A stretch of DNA of 64,000 nucleotides from Sulfuriferula plumbiphila (GCF_009938015.1 NZ_AP021884.1:2606585-2670584), one strand, 5' to 3'. Numbered from the stretch's first letter, positions 46,701 through 56,424 are shown. Made by a program: numbers and translations. The notes: generated from the letters alone by a model not told the origin.

Positions 46701-47586
46701 CATCCGCCAGCCGCAGCACCGGCAAATCCGCTGCGAACCGTACCGACACCTGGCGCAGGGAAGCATCCACCGTTGCCGCAATGACTTGCCTGCTGGCAAC
46801 ATCCAGCCACATACGCAGGCCGCCGTAACCCTGGCTGATGGCATAAGGCAAGGTCAGCCACTGGCGCCACTGGCCGAGATCGGTACGATCCACACGGGCG
46901 TAGACCTGACCATGCCAACTGGCCAGATCATCCAGGCTGCGCCCGCTAAAATCGCCCCGTATATCGAGCGGCTGGGCAAGCTGTTCGGGAGGGATGGCGG
47001 TCAGGCGGAAACGGTGCCGGTGGCCACGATTTTGCAGCGTCAGGTTGACATCGCGCGCCACCAGGTACGGCGCACCGCGGCGCTCGTCGTTCCATGCCAG
47101 CGTGGCATGATTGACCTGGATATGCCGCTGTGCCAGCAGCCAGTCGCCAAACCCGCCGGATGAATCAGACTGGTTGAGCAGAATGCCCGCAACATGGATG
47201 CCCTGCATGTCGCGCCGGATGGTGAGCGCCACATCGTCCATGGTGAGCACGGCCAGGCGCAGTTCGCCATGCAGCAGCGATGTCCACGACAGCGTCGCGC
47301 GCACATCGGCCAGAAACAGTACCGGGCGCCCATCCGCACCAAATACGCGAATGTCGCGGATGCGCAGGTGTGGATGCAGGCCTTGCCAGTTGGCGTTGAT
47401 CTCGCCCAGCGTGACGCGTTGTCCGGCGCTGTGGCTGATGGACGCGGCGATGTCATCACGCCAGCGGTCGATGTCCGGCAAGATCCACAAGCGCAGCAGC
47501 AGAACCAGCACCACGACCACCAACGCCAGCGGCAGTACCACGTAGTCAACGCTGCGTCTGATCCAGCGGCGGCTAAATGCAATCAT
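43783..47586 (-). CDS. yhdP: YhdP, AsmA-like envelope lipid-transport protein
   Basis: A 1267-residue protein. An N-terminal membrane anchor (YVVLPLALVVVVLVLLLRLW, residues 15-34) is followed by a very long, beta-rich periplasmic part, with the DUF3971 and AsmA-like C-terminal region (SGTFALKASSGQFAKVDPG, then RMSGMVDINAETQQLRVAVSP). YhdP in Escherichia coli helps move phospholipids to the outer membrane alongside TamB and YdbH. The length agrees with the family (about 1260). The ATG at 47586 gives the anchor at once. Downstream are the nitrilase and tldD genes. Confidence 0.94.
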   Translation of the reverse strand: MIAFSRRWIRRSVDYVVLPLALVVVVLVLLLRLWILPDIDRWRDDIAASISHSAGQRVTLGEINANWQGLHPHLRIRDIRVFGADGRPVLFLADVRATLSWTSLLHGELRLAVLTMDDVALTIRRDMQGIHVAGILLNQSDSSGGFGDWLLAQRHIQVNHATLAWNDERRGAPYLVARDVNLTLQNRGHRHRFRLTAIPPEQLAQPLDIRGDFSGRSLDDLASWHGQVYARVDRTDLGQWRQWLTLPYAISQGYGGLRMWLDVASRQVIAATVDASLRQVSVRFAADLPVLRLADVSGRGLWKRLGPAQSFAVKQLSLRTANFVYVAPFDLTLRLDPANAIQPGSGRIDTNSVQLDRLAALAPYLPLDAVQRRRLADLQPRGQLEKFTLAWSGNADQPLDYQIKGRFTRLGWQAQGNLPGAAGLSGNIDATRSNGTLALTSSGVMLALPRVLFEPDVALTTLTARMNWRATQAGYLIKLTEASFANPDLAGSAFGEYQLQAGRRGVIDLTGRLSRANVASAYHYLPLVVKDPTYQWVRSALLAGQGGAASIRLQGDLSRFPFRKAGDGVFEISTPISNGVLQYAAGWPRIEGIQAQLKFTGTRMEISSDAATIYGAALRRVSAVIPDLVDPDEILEVKGEAAGPLAELVRFANTSPLAAKLDNVTDNLRTTGNSRLGLDLKLPLRRAHHATLVGDIRFLGNTLIPAHGLPTLENVQGRLSFTDTGISAQSISARLLGGAATLSAVTQPGGVTRLLVDGRMTAAGLRPYLGTALAGHLSGMADWHARVDLHQMQAQADFESNLVGMASDLPPPFAKAAADSQPLRVKKSLRGADESLLAIHYGQVASALLLQKQKDGEPVIERGTLRFGGEAVLPEESGLWITGSLLLSDLDLWRNELTAAGNGAIGLPPLAGVNLSFRTLDLFGRRFQDININARNQAGTWRANVAGRGVNGDVTWQAADSRAGQPQDRLGAHFKTLAIPAALPVQGVKSSPSGSLPALDISVDNLQLGNRPLGRLSVSATPLDSGLNFESIRLTQPDSTLTMQGIWNPDRIPQTRAKIHLEVNDVGRFLARFDHPGLVKRGQATLDGEGEWNGTPADIAIPSLSGTFALKASSGQFAKVDPGIGKLLGVLSLQALPRRIGLDFRDVFSDGFAFDEISGTMRLSRGVVYSDDFRMQGPSAKVRMSGMVDINAETQQLRVAVSPKLSESVALAGTLIGGPFVGLGALAVQKLLKDPFGQAATFEYSVTGAWTDPVVKRVARIAGGGEP

Positions 47587-47706
47587 GCTGAAATACCCAA
47601 TACCGTCATGCCACTACCTCAACCAGGAAACGGCCAAGGTGGCAGGATCAACAAGATTTCTCAAGATTGACAGGGCCAAACCGGAACCGGGCAAAATTTT
47701 GGGTGT

Positions 47707-47743
47707 AATCCTGTCAATCCTGCAAAGAATCCTGTCAATCCTG
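47707..47743. repeat. Direct repeat AATCCTGTCAATCCTG (two copies)
   Basis: Two perfect 16-base copies at 47707-47722 and 47728-47743, each itself built of two AATCCTG units, lie between yhdP and acs. A related CAAGATTGACAGGG sits just upstream in reverse sense. Such AATCCTGTCAATCCTG blocks occur between genes in many bacteria; no function is assigned. Confidence 0.7.
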
Positions 47744-47798
47744 TCCCCGTTTGCCTTTTCTATTGGCGCCATGCCGGCTGATTTGCAAGCTCGCTAAT

Positions 47799-49769
47799 TC
47801 ACCGCACCGCTTCTTTGAGCTGTTCCAGTATCGCCGGATTCTCCAGCGTAGACACGTCCTGGGTGATTTCCTCGCCCCTGGCTATCGCGCGCAACAGGCG
47901 GCGCATGATCTTGCCGGAGCGGGTCTTGGGCAGATTGTCGCCAAAGCGGATTTCGTCCGGCTTGGCGATGGGGCCGATCTCCTTGCCCACCCAGTCGCGC
48001 AGCTCCGCGACAATTTTTTTCGCCTCGTCACCGCTGGCGCGTGCACCCTTGAGCACCACGAAGGCCACCACTGCCTCGCCCTTGATGTCATGCGGCTTGC
48101 CCACCACGGCGGCTTCCGCCACCCGCGGATTGGCCGCCAGCGCGGATTCGATTTCCATGGTGCCGAGGCGATGGCCGGACACGTTCAGCACATCGTCGAT
48201 GCGCCCCATGATCCAGTAATAGCCGTCGGCATCACGGTGGGCGGAATCCCCGGCGAGATAAGTCTTGCCGCCCAGTTCTGCGGGAAAATAGGTTTTCCGG
48301 AAGCGCTCCGGGTCGCCCCACAAGCTACGCAACAGCGACGGGAACGGGCGCTTGATCACCAGGTAGCCGCCCTGCCCCAGCGGCACGCTGCCGCCGTGCT
48401 CGTCCACCACATCAGCCATGATACCGGGCAGCGGCAGGGTGCACGAGCCGGGCTTGGTCGCCACCGCGCCGGGTAACGGTGCGATCATGTGCGAGCCGGT
48501 TTCGGTCTGCCACCAGGTGTCGGCAATCGGGCAGCGGCTTTGGCCAACGGCCTCGTAATACCACATCCATGCTTCCGGGTTGATCGGTTCGCCCACCGTG
48601 CCCAGCAGGCGCAGGCTGGAGAGATCATATTGTCTGGGCAAATCACTGCCCAGCTTGATCAGCGAACGAATCGCCGTGGGTGCGGTGTAGAACGTGGTGA
48701 CCTGGTGATCCTGGATCATTTTCCAGAAGCGCCCGGCGTCGGGGTAGGTCGGCACGCCTTCGAAGATCACCTCGGTCATACCCAGTGCCAGCGGGCCATA
48801 AACCACGTAGCTGTGGCCGGTAATCCAGCCCACGTCGGCGGTACACCAGAACACATCGGTGTCCGGCCTGGCGTCGAACACCCACTGCATCGACAGGATC
48901 GCGCCCAGCAGATAACCGCCGGAGGAATGCTGCACCCCCTTGGGATGGCCGGTGGAGCCGGAAGTGTAGAGAATGAACAGCGGGTGTTCGGCATTGACCC
49001 ATTCCGGTTCGCAGGTTTGCGCCATGCCGTTCACCAGATCGTGCCACCAGATGTCGCGAGCGGCGTTCCATGCGGTATCGTCACCGCTGCGCCGGTACAC
49101 CACGACCGCTTCCACGCACTCGCAGTCACCCAGCGCAATCGCCGCATCCACCGCCGATTTCAGCGGCAACATCTTGCCGCCCCGGATACTGCCGTCAGCA
49201 GTCACGACCAGCCTGGCGCCCGCATCGCGAATGCGCTCGTGCAGCGACTTGGCGGAAAAGCCGCCGAACACCACCGAATGGATCGCACCGATGCGCGCGC
49301 AGGCCTGCATCGCCACCACTGCTTCCACGCCCATCGGCATATAGATGATGACGCGGTCACCCTTTTGCACACCGCGTGATTTCAGGCCATTGGCGAAGGC
49401 GCACACCTGGTTGTACAGTGCCTGGTAAGTGACACGTCTCACCGCACCGTCGTCGGCCTCGAAAATCAGCGCGGTCTTGTCGGCTTTTTCTGGCAGGTGG
49501 CGGTCGAGACAGTTGTAGGAAACATTCAACTCGCCGTCATAGAACCACTTGTAGAATGGCGCATTGGATTCATCCAGGATTTTGCTGAAATCTTTTTTCC
49601 AGCTGATGCCAGCGCGTGCCATGTCCGCCCAGAAGCCCTCGTAATCCGCTGCCGCGCGCGCAGTCAAGGCCTGATGGCTCGCCATGCCTGATACGTTGGC
49701 CTGCGCCTGGAATGCGGCAGAAGGCGGAAAAACGCGTGTTTCTTGCAAAACGGATTCGATATTGGCCAT
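47799..49769 (-). CDS. acs: Acetyl-coenzyme A synthetase
   Basis: A 656-residue enzyme that turns acetate, ATP and CoA into acetyl-CoA through acetyl-AMP. AMP-binding motif [20 protein letters not shown] is near residue 270, and the [10 protein letters not shown] motif near 420. The C-terminal [15 protein letters not shown] near 618 carries the lysine that Pat-type acetyltransferases modify. Full length compares well with Escherichia coli Acs (652). ATG 49769 is preceded by AGGAGTCCTGC. It is divergent from glnE with 62 bases between. Confidence 0.96.
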   Translation of the reverse strand: MANIESVLQETRVFPPSAAFQAQANVSGMASHQALTARAAADYEGFWADMARAGISWKKDFSKILDESNAPFYKWFYDGELNVSYNCLDRHLPEKADKTALIFEADDGAVRRVTYQALYNQVCAFANGLKSRGVQKGDRVIIYMPMGVEAVVAMQACARIGAIHSVVFGGFSAKSLHERIRDAGARLVVTADGSIRGGKMLPLKSAVDAAIALGDCECVEAVVVYRRSGDDTAWNAARDIWWHDLVNGMAQTCEPEWVNAEHPLFILYTSGSTGHPKGVQHSSGGYLLGAILSMQWVFDARPDTDVFWCTADVGWITGHSYVVYGPLALGMTEVIFEGVPTYPDAGRFWKMIQDHQVTTFYTAPTAIRSLIKLGSDLPRQYDLSSLRLLGTVGEPINPEAWMWYYEAVGQSRCPIADTWWQTETGSHMIAPLPGAVATKPGSCTLPLPGIMADVVDEHGGSVPLGQGGYLVIKRPFPSLLRSLWGDPERFRKTYFPAELGGKTYLAGDSAHRDADGYYWIMGRIDDVLNVSGHRLGTMEIESALAANPRVAEAAVVGKPHDIKGEAVVAFVVLKGARASGDEAKKIVAELRDWVGKEIGPIAKPDEIRFGDNLPKTRSGKIMRRLLRAIARGEEITQDVSTLENPAILEQLKEAVR

Positions 49770-49831
49770 GCAGGACTCCTGAATATATTCTGGTACGTAT
49801 TACCAAAAACCATTTTAACCCGAAGCGCACC

Positions 49832-52507
49832 ATGCCAGCACATCACTTGATTGAACGCGCCGCCTCTCATTCACGTTATTTGGCGCGTCTGCTGGCAGCG
49901 GATGCGCAATTCGTCGACAGCCTAGCCAGCGGACTTGCGCAGCCATTCGGCGCGGACGCCATGCAGGCACAGTTGCAAGCCGCCGCGCCCGGCGACGAGG
50001 CCATGCTCAAAACGGCGCTGCGCAAACTGCGCCAGGCGGTGATGGCACGGCTGATTGTGCGCGATCTTGGCGGGTTGGCGGACCTGTCTGAAGTCATGGG
50101 CACTTGCACCGATCTGGCCGAAACCACCCTGCGTTGCGCCCTCGCCCACCACAGCACCTGGCTGGCGCAGAAACACGGCATGCCCAAAAATCCGGATGGC
50201 AGCGACATGCAACTGGTGGTAGTGGGCATGGGCAAGCTGGGCGGGCGCGAACTGAATGTCTCGTCGGACATCGACCTCATCTACCTCTACCCGGAACAGG
50301 GCGAAACCACCGGCGCCAAGCCCGTCTCCCACCACGAATTTTTTGTCCTGCTCGGCAAAAAGCTCGGCCTGGCGATTTCCGACCTCACCGCCGACGGCTT
50401 CGTGTTCCGCGTGGACATGCGCCTGCGCCCGTGGGGCGACGCCGGGCCGCTGGCGATGAGCTATGCCGCGCTGGAGGATTATCTCGTGGCCCACGGCCGC
50501 GAGTGGGAGCGCTACGCGTGGATCAAGGGCCGCGCGCTGACCGGCACCCGGCTGGCAGAGCTCGACCAGATCATCCGCCCGTTCGTGTTCCGCAAGTATC
50601 TGGACTTCAATGCCTTTGCCGCGATGCGCGAACTGCACGTGCAGATCCGCCGCGAAGTCATCCGCCGCGACCGCGCCGACAACATCAAGCTGGGGCCGGG
50701 CGGCATCCGCGAGATCGAGTTTACCGCGCAGGTATTCCAGCTCATCCGCGGCGGACAGGTGGCTGTGCTGCAAACCCGCTCGCTGCTGGCGGTGCTGCCG
50801 CTGCTGGCGGCGCGCGGCCTGTTGCCGGAAAACGCCGTGGCCGAGTTGCAGGCGGCTTATGTTTTTTTGCGCAATCTGGAGCACCGCCTGCAATACCTCG
50901 ACGACGCGCAAACCCAGATGCTGCCCACGCAGCCCGATGACCGGACGCGCATCGCAACCAGCATGGGGTTCACCGATTACCCGGCTTTTCTGGCCGCGCT
51001 CAACGCCCATCGCACCCAGGTGTCGCGCCATTTCGACCAGGTATTCGCCGCCCCGCAGGCGGACAGCGGCAGCCACCCGCTGGCCGGGCTGTGGCAGGGC
51101 GCGCTGGAACACGCCGATGCGCTGGCGACCCTGGCCGGGCTTGGCTACACGGCCCCCGCCGAAGTCTGCAACCGCCTGCGCCAGATCCGCACCAGCATCC
51201 GCTACACCACGCTGCCCGCCAGCAATCGTGCGCGCTTTGACACGCTGATGCCGGCGCTGATCGAGGTCGCCGCCAGCTGCAATCCGCCCGATGCCACGCT
51301 GGCGCGTATCCTCGACCTGCTGGAAACCGTGGCGCGGCGCGACTCCTACCTGGCGCTGCTGGTCGAATACCCCGCCACCCTGCAGCGCGTCGCCAGGCTG
51401 TGCGCGGCCAGCCCGTGGGCAGCGCAGTATCTGGCGCGCAACCCGATGCTGCTGGATGAGCTGCTCGACACCCGCCAGCTTTACGCCACCCCGGATTGGC
51501 CGGCACTGGGCGACGAGCTGCAAGCGCTGATGCATACCCACTGCGGCGATACCGAGCGCCAGATGGACGCCATGCGCCAGTTCCGCCAGCGCGTCACCTT
51601 TCACCTGCTGGCGCAGGACCTGGCCGGCGTGCTGGCGCTGGAGACCTTGTCCGACCATCTCTCCGACCTCGCCGCGCTGATTCTTTCAGCCACCCTGCCG
51701 CTGGCGTGGGCAGGCGTGCGCAATCGCCACCGCGATACGCCACGCTTTGCCGTCATCGGCTACGGCAAGCTGGGCGGGCGCGAGATGGGCTATGCCTCCG
51801 ACCTCGACCTGGTGTTCCTCTACGAGGACCCCGCGCCCGCAGCCGCCGAGCACTATGCGCGCCTGGCCCAGCGCATCAACACCTGGCTGGGCAGCACCAC
51901 CGCCGCCGGCGTACTCTACGAAACCGACCTGCGCCTGCGCCCGGACGGCACGTCGGGTCTGCTGGTCAGCAGCGTCGAGGCATTCAGCCAATACCAGCAC
52001 AGCCACGCCTGGACCTGGGAACATCAGGCGCTGACCCGCGCCCGCTACGTGGCGGGCGACGCCGCCGTAGGGGCCGCGTTCGAGCGCATCCGCTGCGACA
52101 TCCTCACCCAGCCGCGCGACCCCGCCAGACTGCGCGAAGACGTGCTCGCCATGCGCCAGAAAATGCATGCCGGCCATCCCAATCACAGTGATCTGTTCGA
52201 CCTCAAGCACGACGCCGGCGGCATTGTGGACGTGGAATTCATGGTGCAATACCTGGTGCTCGCCCACGCCGCACGCCACCGCGAACTCACCCGCAACAGC
52301 GGCAACATCGCGTTGCTCAGGCTCGCCGCCGAGCTGGAACTGATCCCGGCCAGCGACGCTGAAGCGGTGCGCAGCGCTTACCGCGAATTGCGCCGGCTCC
52401 AGCACGCGTTGCGCCTGCACGGCATACAAACCGCGCGCATCGAGCCGATGCAGGTTGCCGGCCATGCAGCGGCGGTCAGACGGCTCTGGCGCACGCTGTT
52501 CGGATAA
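49832..52507 (+). CDS. glnE: Glutamine synthetase adenylyltransferase/deadenylase
   Basis: An 891-residue bifunctional enzyme that adds AMP to and removes it from glutamine synthetase in nitrogen control. Two nucleotidyltransferase domains are visible: VVGMGKLGGRELNVSSDIDLIYLY near 130-155 (deadenylase half) and VIGYGKLGGREMGYASDLDLVFLY near 645-668 (adenylylase half). The start is ATG 49832 (MPAHHLIERAASHSRYL); the frame upstream runs antisense through acs. The size is somewhat shorter than the 946 residues of Escherichia coli. ilvE follows after 57 bases. Confidence 0.95.
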   Translation: MPAHHLIERAASHSRYLARLLAADAQFVDSLASGLAQPFGADAMQAQLQAAAPGDEAMLKTALRKLRQAVMARLIVRDLGGLADLSEVMGTCTDLAETTLRCALAHHSTWLAQKHGMPKNPDGSDMQLVVVGMGKLGGRELNVSSDIDLIYLYPEQGETTGAKPVSHHEFFVLLGKKLGLAISDLTADGFVFRVDMRLRPWGDAGPLAMSYAALEDYLVAHGREWERYAWIKGRALTGTRLAELDQIIRPFVFRKYLDFNAFAAMRELHVQIRREVIRRDRADNIKLGPGGIREIEFTAQVFQLIRGGQVAVLQTRSLLAVLPLLAARGLLPENAVAELQAAYVFLRNLEHRLQYLDDAQTQMLPTQPDDRTRIATSMGFTDYPAFLAALNAHRTQVSRHFDQVFAAPQADSGSHPLAGLWQGALEHADALATLAGLGYTAPAEVCNRLRQIRTSIRYTTLPASNRARFDTLMPALIEVAASCNPPDATLARILDLLETVARRDSYLALLVEYPATLQRVARLCAASPWAAQYLARNPMLLDELLDTRQLYATPDWPALGDELQALMHTHCGDTERQMDAMRQFRQRVTFHLLAQDLAGVLALETLSDHLSDLAALILSATLPLAWAGVRNRHRDTPRFAVIGYGKLGGREMGYASDLDLVFLYEDPAPAAAEHYARLAQRINTWLGSTTAAGVLYETDLRLRPDGTSGLLVSSVEAFSQYQHSHAWTWEHQALTRARYVAGDAAVGAAFERIRCDILTQPRDPARLREDVLAMRQKMHAGHPNHSDLFDLKHDAGGIVDVEFMVQYLVLAHAARHRELTRNSGNIALLRLAAELELIPASDAEAVRSAYRELRRLQHALRLHGIQTARIEPMQVAGHAAAVRRLWRTLFG

Positions 52508-52564
52508 CCGCCGCGCCCCGAATCGGTTACAATTTCGCTTTTACAAGTCTCTGGAGTTGCTGCA

Positions 52565-53485
52565 ATGTCAATGGCCGACCGCGATGGTTTTATCTGGTAC
52601 GACGGCAAAATGGTGCCCTGGCGCGACGCCACCACCCACGTCCTCACCCACACCCTGCACTACGGCATGGGCGTATTCGAAGGCGTGCGCGCCTACAACA
52701 CCGACCAGGGCACCGCGATCTTCCGCCTGCAGGAGCACACCGACCGCCTGTTCCGCTCGGCCCACATCCTCGGCATGAAAATGCCGTTCGACAAAGCCGC
52801 GATTAGCGCTGCCCAGCTCGCCGCGGTGCGCGACAACCAGCTCGAATCTGCCTACATCCGCCCAATGGCGTTCTACGGCGCAGAGGCCATGGGCATTTCC
52901 GCCAAGACCCTGTCCACCCACGTCATCGTCGCCGCCTGGACCTGGGGCGCCTACATGGGCGCAGAGGCGCTGGAGCGCGGCATCCGCGTGAAAACCTCCT
53001 CGTTTGCGCGCCACCACGTCAACATCGCCATGTGCAAGGCCAAGGCCAACGGCAACTACATGAACTCCATCCTCGCCCACCAGGAAGCCGCCCAGGACGG
53101 CTACCAGGAAGCCCTGCTGCTCGACGTGGACGGCTTCGTCGCCGAAGGCTCGGGCGAGAACGTGTTCATCGTGCGCAACGGCAAGCTCATCACGCCCGAC
53201 CTGACCAGCGCGCTGGAAGGCATCACGCGCGACACCATCGTCCAGCTCGCTGGCGAAATCGGCCTGCAGGTGGTGGAAAAACGCATCACCCGCGACGAGA
53301 TGTACAGCGCCGACGAAGCCTTTTTCACCGGCACCGCCGCCGAAGTCACGCCGATCCGCGAACTCGACAACCGCACCATCGGCACCGGCGCGCGCGGCCC
53401 GATTACCGCGCAGCTGCAAAAAATGTACTTCGACTGCGTTACCGGCAAAGACCCCAAACACGCCGGCTGGCTCAGCTACATTTAA
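52565..53485 (+). CDS. ilvE: Branched-chain amino acid aminotransferase
   Basis: A 306-residue fold-type IV PLP enzyme making leucine, isoleucine and valine from their keto acids. Features: HTLHYGMGVFEGVRAY near residue 33, the cofactor lysine in CKAKANGNYMNSILAH near 160, EALLLDVDGFVAEGSGENVF, and the C-terminal EAFFTGTAAEVTPIREL. ATG 52565 follows CTGGAGTTGC. A CHCC zinc-finger gene begins 10 bases downstream. Confidence 0.96.
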   Translation: MSMADRDGFIWYDGKMVPWRDATTHVLTHTLHYGMGVFEGVRAYNTDQGTAIFRLQEHTDRLFRSAHILGMKMPFDKAAISAAQLAAVRDNQLESAYIRPMAFYGAEAMGISAKTLSTHVIVAAWTWGAYMGAEALERGIRVKTSSFARHHVNIAMCKAKANGNYMNSILAHQEAAQDGYQEALLLDVDGFVAEGSGENVFIVRNGKLITPDLTSALEGITRDTIVQLAGEIGLQVVEKRITRDEMYSADEAFFTGTAAEVTPIRELDNRTIGTGARGPITAQLQKMYFDCVTGKDPKHAGWLSYI

Positions 53486-53495
53486 GGGATAAATC

Positions 53496-53702
53496 ATGGC
53501 TCAAGTGCAACACGAAAACACCCAGCGCATCATCGAAGTCACCGCCGACGACCTGCCGCTGCATTGCCCGACCCCCGGCATGATCGCGTGGGACTCGCAC
53601 CCGCGCGTGTTCCTGCCGGTCGAGGTAAAAGGCGAAGCGCTGTGCCCGTACTGCGGCACCATGTACATACTCAAGGGCGGTGCGGTGGCGCATGGGCATT
53701 AG
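53496..53702 (+). CDS. Small CHCC-type zinc-finger protein
   Basis: A 68-residue protein. Metal ligands are in LHCPTPGM, DSHPRVFLPV and ALCPYCGTMY, giving a Cys-His-Cys-Cys set. It matches the zinc-finger domain family related to the NDUFS6 subunit of complex I, widely found in proteobacteria as an unassigned small protein. ATG 53496 follows AAGGGATAAATC. It lies 10 bases after ilvE, likely in the same operon, as in many betaproteobacteria. Confidence 0.9.
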   Translation: MAQVQHENTQRIIEVTADDLPLHCPTPGMIAWDSHPRVFLPVEVKGEALCPYCGTMYILKGGAVAHGH

Positions 53703-54110
53703 CCTGCCGAACAGCGATGCGCCGCCGGGACGGGTGGCGCGGCGCGTTACAGAATGCCGGGTTGCTTATCCGGGCCAGAAAACAATAACGGCGAAATCGA
53801 CTGAAATTTGTTGTTAATCATGCGCTTGAACTTCGAGTATTGGACATCGATTACGGCAGCGTGACACTCACTGGCGTGGGGAAGAAAACGCTGCCTGCGT
53901 TGCTGATGAGGGCGTTTTTGTCTCCCGCCCATGTCTGGGCATCGCCATCCGTGCAGCAATGGGCCTGGGCAGGTTCATTCCAGCCTCCTATCGCCCGTTG
54001 CGGAAGCGGATACAGCCGGTTGACGCTCTCTGCAAGTGCGCCTATGGTGACAGGTTCAGCCGAACCCTGACAAGATATACTCCGCGTTCCTTCATTCGAT
54101 CACGACCAGC
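53703..54110. other. Intergenic region before queD
   Basis: About 410 bases. A 76-codon frame from 53840 is not recognised and is left out. No preQ1 riboswitch-like sequence was recognised ahead of queD. The last 60 bases (GACAAGATATACTCC near 54070) could hold its promoter. Confidence 0.4.
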
Positions 54111-54557
54111 ATGCTCATCACCCGCCGCCTGGAATTCGATGCCGGGCATCGCATCCCCAACCACGCCAGCCAGTGCAAACATTTGCACGGGCATCGCTAC
54201 GCGATTGAAATCACGCTGTCCGGCGACATCATTACTGCCGAAGGGCAATCCGAACAGGGCATGGTGATGGACTTCTCCGATGTCAAACGCATCGCCAGGG
54301 AGCAACTGGTGGACGCATGGGATCATGCATTCCTGGCGTATCGCGGCGACAAGCCGGTGTGCGACTTTCTGGCAACCTTAACGGATCACAAAACCATTAT
54401 TCTCGAGCTTGTGCCGACGGTTGAAAATCTCGCGCACATCGCTTTCGACATTCTCGATCCCGCTTACCGGGATACTTATGGCAACCAGCTGCGCCTGAAA
54501 CAAGTGCGCATCTATGAAACGCCCAACAACTGGGCGGATTGCAGGCAACCGGAATAG
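54111..54557 (+). CDS. queD: 6-carboxytetrahydropterin synthase QueD-like
   Basis: A 148-residue enzyme of the 6-pyruvoyltetrahydropterin synthase fold. The zinc histidines are seen in FDAGHRIPNH (His near 13) and CKHLHGHRYAIEI (His near 25-27), with the catalytic Cys near 22. GMVMDFSDVKRIARE and the Asp-His pair in DAWDHAFL complete the active site. It converts dihydroneopterin triphosphate to 6-carboxy-tetrahydropterin on the way to queuosine. The ATG at 54111 gives the usual start. The YbhB-like gene follows 50 bases later. Confidence 0.92.
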   Translation: MLITRRLEFDAGHRIPNHASQCKHLHGHRYAIEITLSGDIITAEGQSEQGMVMDFSDVKRIAREQLVDAWDHAFLAYRGDKPVCDFLATLTDHKTIILELVPTVENLAHIAFDILDPAYRDTYGNQLRLKQVRIYETPNNWADCRQPE

Positions 54558-54607
54558 TCCGGCAGCGACCAGCCAGCGAGCGGTTCAGCTTCCAAGGAGA
54601 CACGGAA

Positions 54608-55075
54608 ATGGGCATGACCATGACTTCAACCGCATTCGCACACCATGGTGCCATCCCCGAACACTACACTTGCGACGCTACGGACACCTCGCCGCCGCTG
54701 GCATGGGCTGGGGTGCCGGTCGGCGCGAAGAGTCTGGTACTCATCGTTGACGACCCTGACGCCCCCGATCCGGCTGCCCCGCAACGGACCTGGGTGCATT
54801 GGCTGCTCTACAATCTGCCGCCGACCAGCAGCGGGCTTGCGGAAGGGGTCACGGCGCTGCCGGCCGGCACTCTGGAGGGAATCAACGACTGGAAGCGCAC
54901 CGGCTACGGTGGCCCGTGCCCGCCCATCGGGCGCCATCGCTATTTCCACAAGCTTTACGCCCTGGATGTGGTGCTGCCCAATCTCGACCGGCCAAGCAAG
55001 GCCGCACTGGAAAAAGCGATGCAGGGTCACATCCTGGCGCAGACCGAGCTCATCGGCTTGTACCAGCGCCACTGA
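54608..55075 (+). CDS. YbhB/YbcL family (Raf-kinase-inhibitor-like) protein
   Basis: A 155-residue protein of the PEBP fold. Signature parts: HYTCDATDTSPPLAWAGVP, LVLIVDDPDAPDP, WVHWLLYNLP and YGGPCPPIGRHRYFHKLYALD. The ligand pocket residues of the family (Asp-Pro, His, and GGPCPP) are kept. The bacterial role is unclear; a small anion or phospholipid may bind. ATG 54608 follows CCAAGGAGAC. No signal peptide, so probably cytoplasmic. Confidence 0.92.
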   Translation: MGMTMTSTAFAHHGAIPEHYTCDATDTSPPLAWAGVPVGAKSLVLIVDDPDAPDPAAPQRTWVHWLLYNLPPTSSGLAEGVTALPAGTLEGINDWKRTGYGGPCPPIGRHRYFHKLYALDVVLPNLDRPSKAALEKAMQGHILAQTELIGLYQRH

Positions 55076-55404
55076 TATGGGCTGATGCGGGAGACCAGGC
55101 AAGCGGGAAGTGCTGGCGCATCACCCCATTGGGAAGGTCATTTTGGGAATGAGCCAAAAGTAATTAGCGTCTGGGGAAAACATCCCTGTCATCGACGCTC
55201 AATCCTGTTCAATGATGAGGAAGGCCGGCGCTTCTCACGCGCGGTACACTCGTTTTTGAAACTCTGGTACCCTTAATCCGCCGCTTGGTGTTGACGGGAA
55301 CCAATCGTCTTACGCTGCGACAGCTTGCCACCTGCGCGCCCCCATTCGCCTCGGTGTTTCGGGGTAATAAAATTATTAAACTCAAATTCACAAGGAGAAA
55401 AAAT
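55076..55404. other. Intergenic region before the solute-binding protein gene
   Basis: About 330 bases without a convincing gene. Near 55365 is an A/T-rich block (AATAAAATTATTAAACTC), probably part of the promoter region, then AAGGAGAAAAAAT as the binding site for the next gene. Nothing else was recognised. Confidence 0.4.
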
Positions 55405-56424
55405 ATGCAACTGAGCAAATTACTTGCCGCATTCGTGATCCCCGTATTCAGCCTGGGCGCTTACGCGGCGTCTGCCGCGCCGGATGCCGAGGCACCGGCC
55501 CAGACAAATCCGGCTGCACAGAAACTCGAACCCATTCCAGCCAACAAGGACGAAGATCTGCGCGTGTTCTACCCTGACGGCAAGGTCGTCAAGGGCGAAG
55601 AGGCCCTGGAATTGATGCAGGCCGGAAAAACGGGATTCAATATTTGGCTGGCAGGAAACCAGTTCTTTGCCATGGAAGCGGTCGTACACGCCTTCCAGAA
55701 GCACCACAAGGATGTGGTCGGGGTCATCACGATGCCGCCCGGAAAGGTCATGAATGCAGTCCTGAAGGGCGGCTGGGTGTATAAGGACAAGGAATATGCC
55801 ATGACCCCTGACGTATTCGGCATGGTCGACATGGGTTCAATGAAAAAGCTCAAGGAAGCCGGCAAGGGCAAGGATTATGTGACCTACATGCATAACCAGC
55901 TGGTTCTGATGGTGGCCAAGGGCAACCCCAAACACATCAAGGGTATCGCCGACCTGGGGCGTCCCGAACTGCAAGTCATGCTGCCTAACCCGGTCACCGA
56001 GGGGATCATGAAGTTTTATGCAAAACAAGTGCTGCAAAACAATGGACTGTGGGACAAGCTCTCCGACGGCAAAGAGTGCCAATCCTGCTACGGCGCACCT
56101 AATGTGTACTTCACCGCTGTGCACCACCGGGAAATTCCGGACGGCATCAAGGCCGGTAAAGTGGATGTGGGTGTCGTCTGGGCAACCGAATATCAGAATG
56201 CCGTTACGCACCACCTGCCTGTGGGGGTCGTGAATCTCCCCGAAAAAGACAGCATGAAAAACGAAGTCAATTATCTGGCCGGCGATGTCCCCGGTGCGCC
56301 GCATGGCAAGGCAGCGGCGCAATATCTTAAATTCCTGGGAACACCGGCAGCCCAGGAAGCCTACGCCCAGTTCGGCTTCATCAAAGCCTCAAAAGAAGAA
56401 CTCGCGGTACGCGCAATTCAGTAA
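55405..56424 (+). CDS. Periplasmic solute-binding protein (SBP_bac_11/ModA-like)
   Basis: A 339-residue exported protein with signal peptide MQLSKLLAAFVIPVFSLGAYAASA. The mature part resembles type 2 anion-binding proteins of the molybdate class: FNIWLAGNQFFAMEAVVHAFQ, VITMPPGKVMNAVLKGG, and VDVGVVWATEYQNAVTHHLP. An ECQSCYG motif (CxxC) near residue 227 is unlike ModA and may bind a metal or form a disulfide. No permease or ATPase gene is next to it, so its transporter is elsewhere or it is a sensor. The ligand is unknown. ATG 55405 has a strong binding site. Confidence 0.82.
   Translation: MQLSKLLAAFVIPVFSLGAYAASAAPDAEAPAQTNPAAQKLEPIPANKDEDLRVFYPDGKVVKGEEALELMQAGKTGFNIWLAGNQFFAMEAVVHAFQKHHKDVVGVITMPPGKVMNAVLKGGWVYKDKEYAMTPDVFGMVDMGSMKKLKEAGKGKDYVTYMHNQLVLMVAKGNPKHIKGIADLGRPELQVMLPNPVTEGIMKFYAKQVLQNNGLWDKLSDGKECQSCYGAPNVYFTAVHHREIPDGIKAGKVDVGVVWATEYQNAVTHHLPVGVVNLPEKDSMKNEVNYLAGDVPGAPHGKAAAQYLKFLGTPAAQEAYAQFGFIKASKEELAVRAIQ

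Noticed and set aside
53840..54070. 76-codon frame upstream of queD
   Set aside because: No recognisable domain, weak start, and amino acid composition like non-coding DNA.
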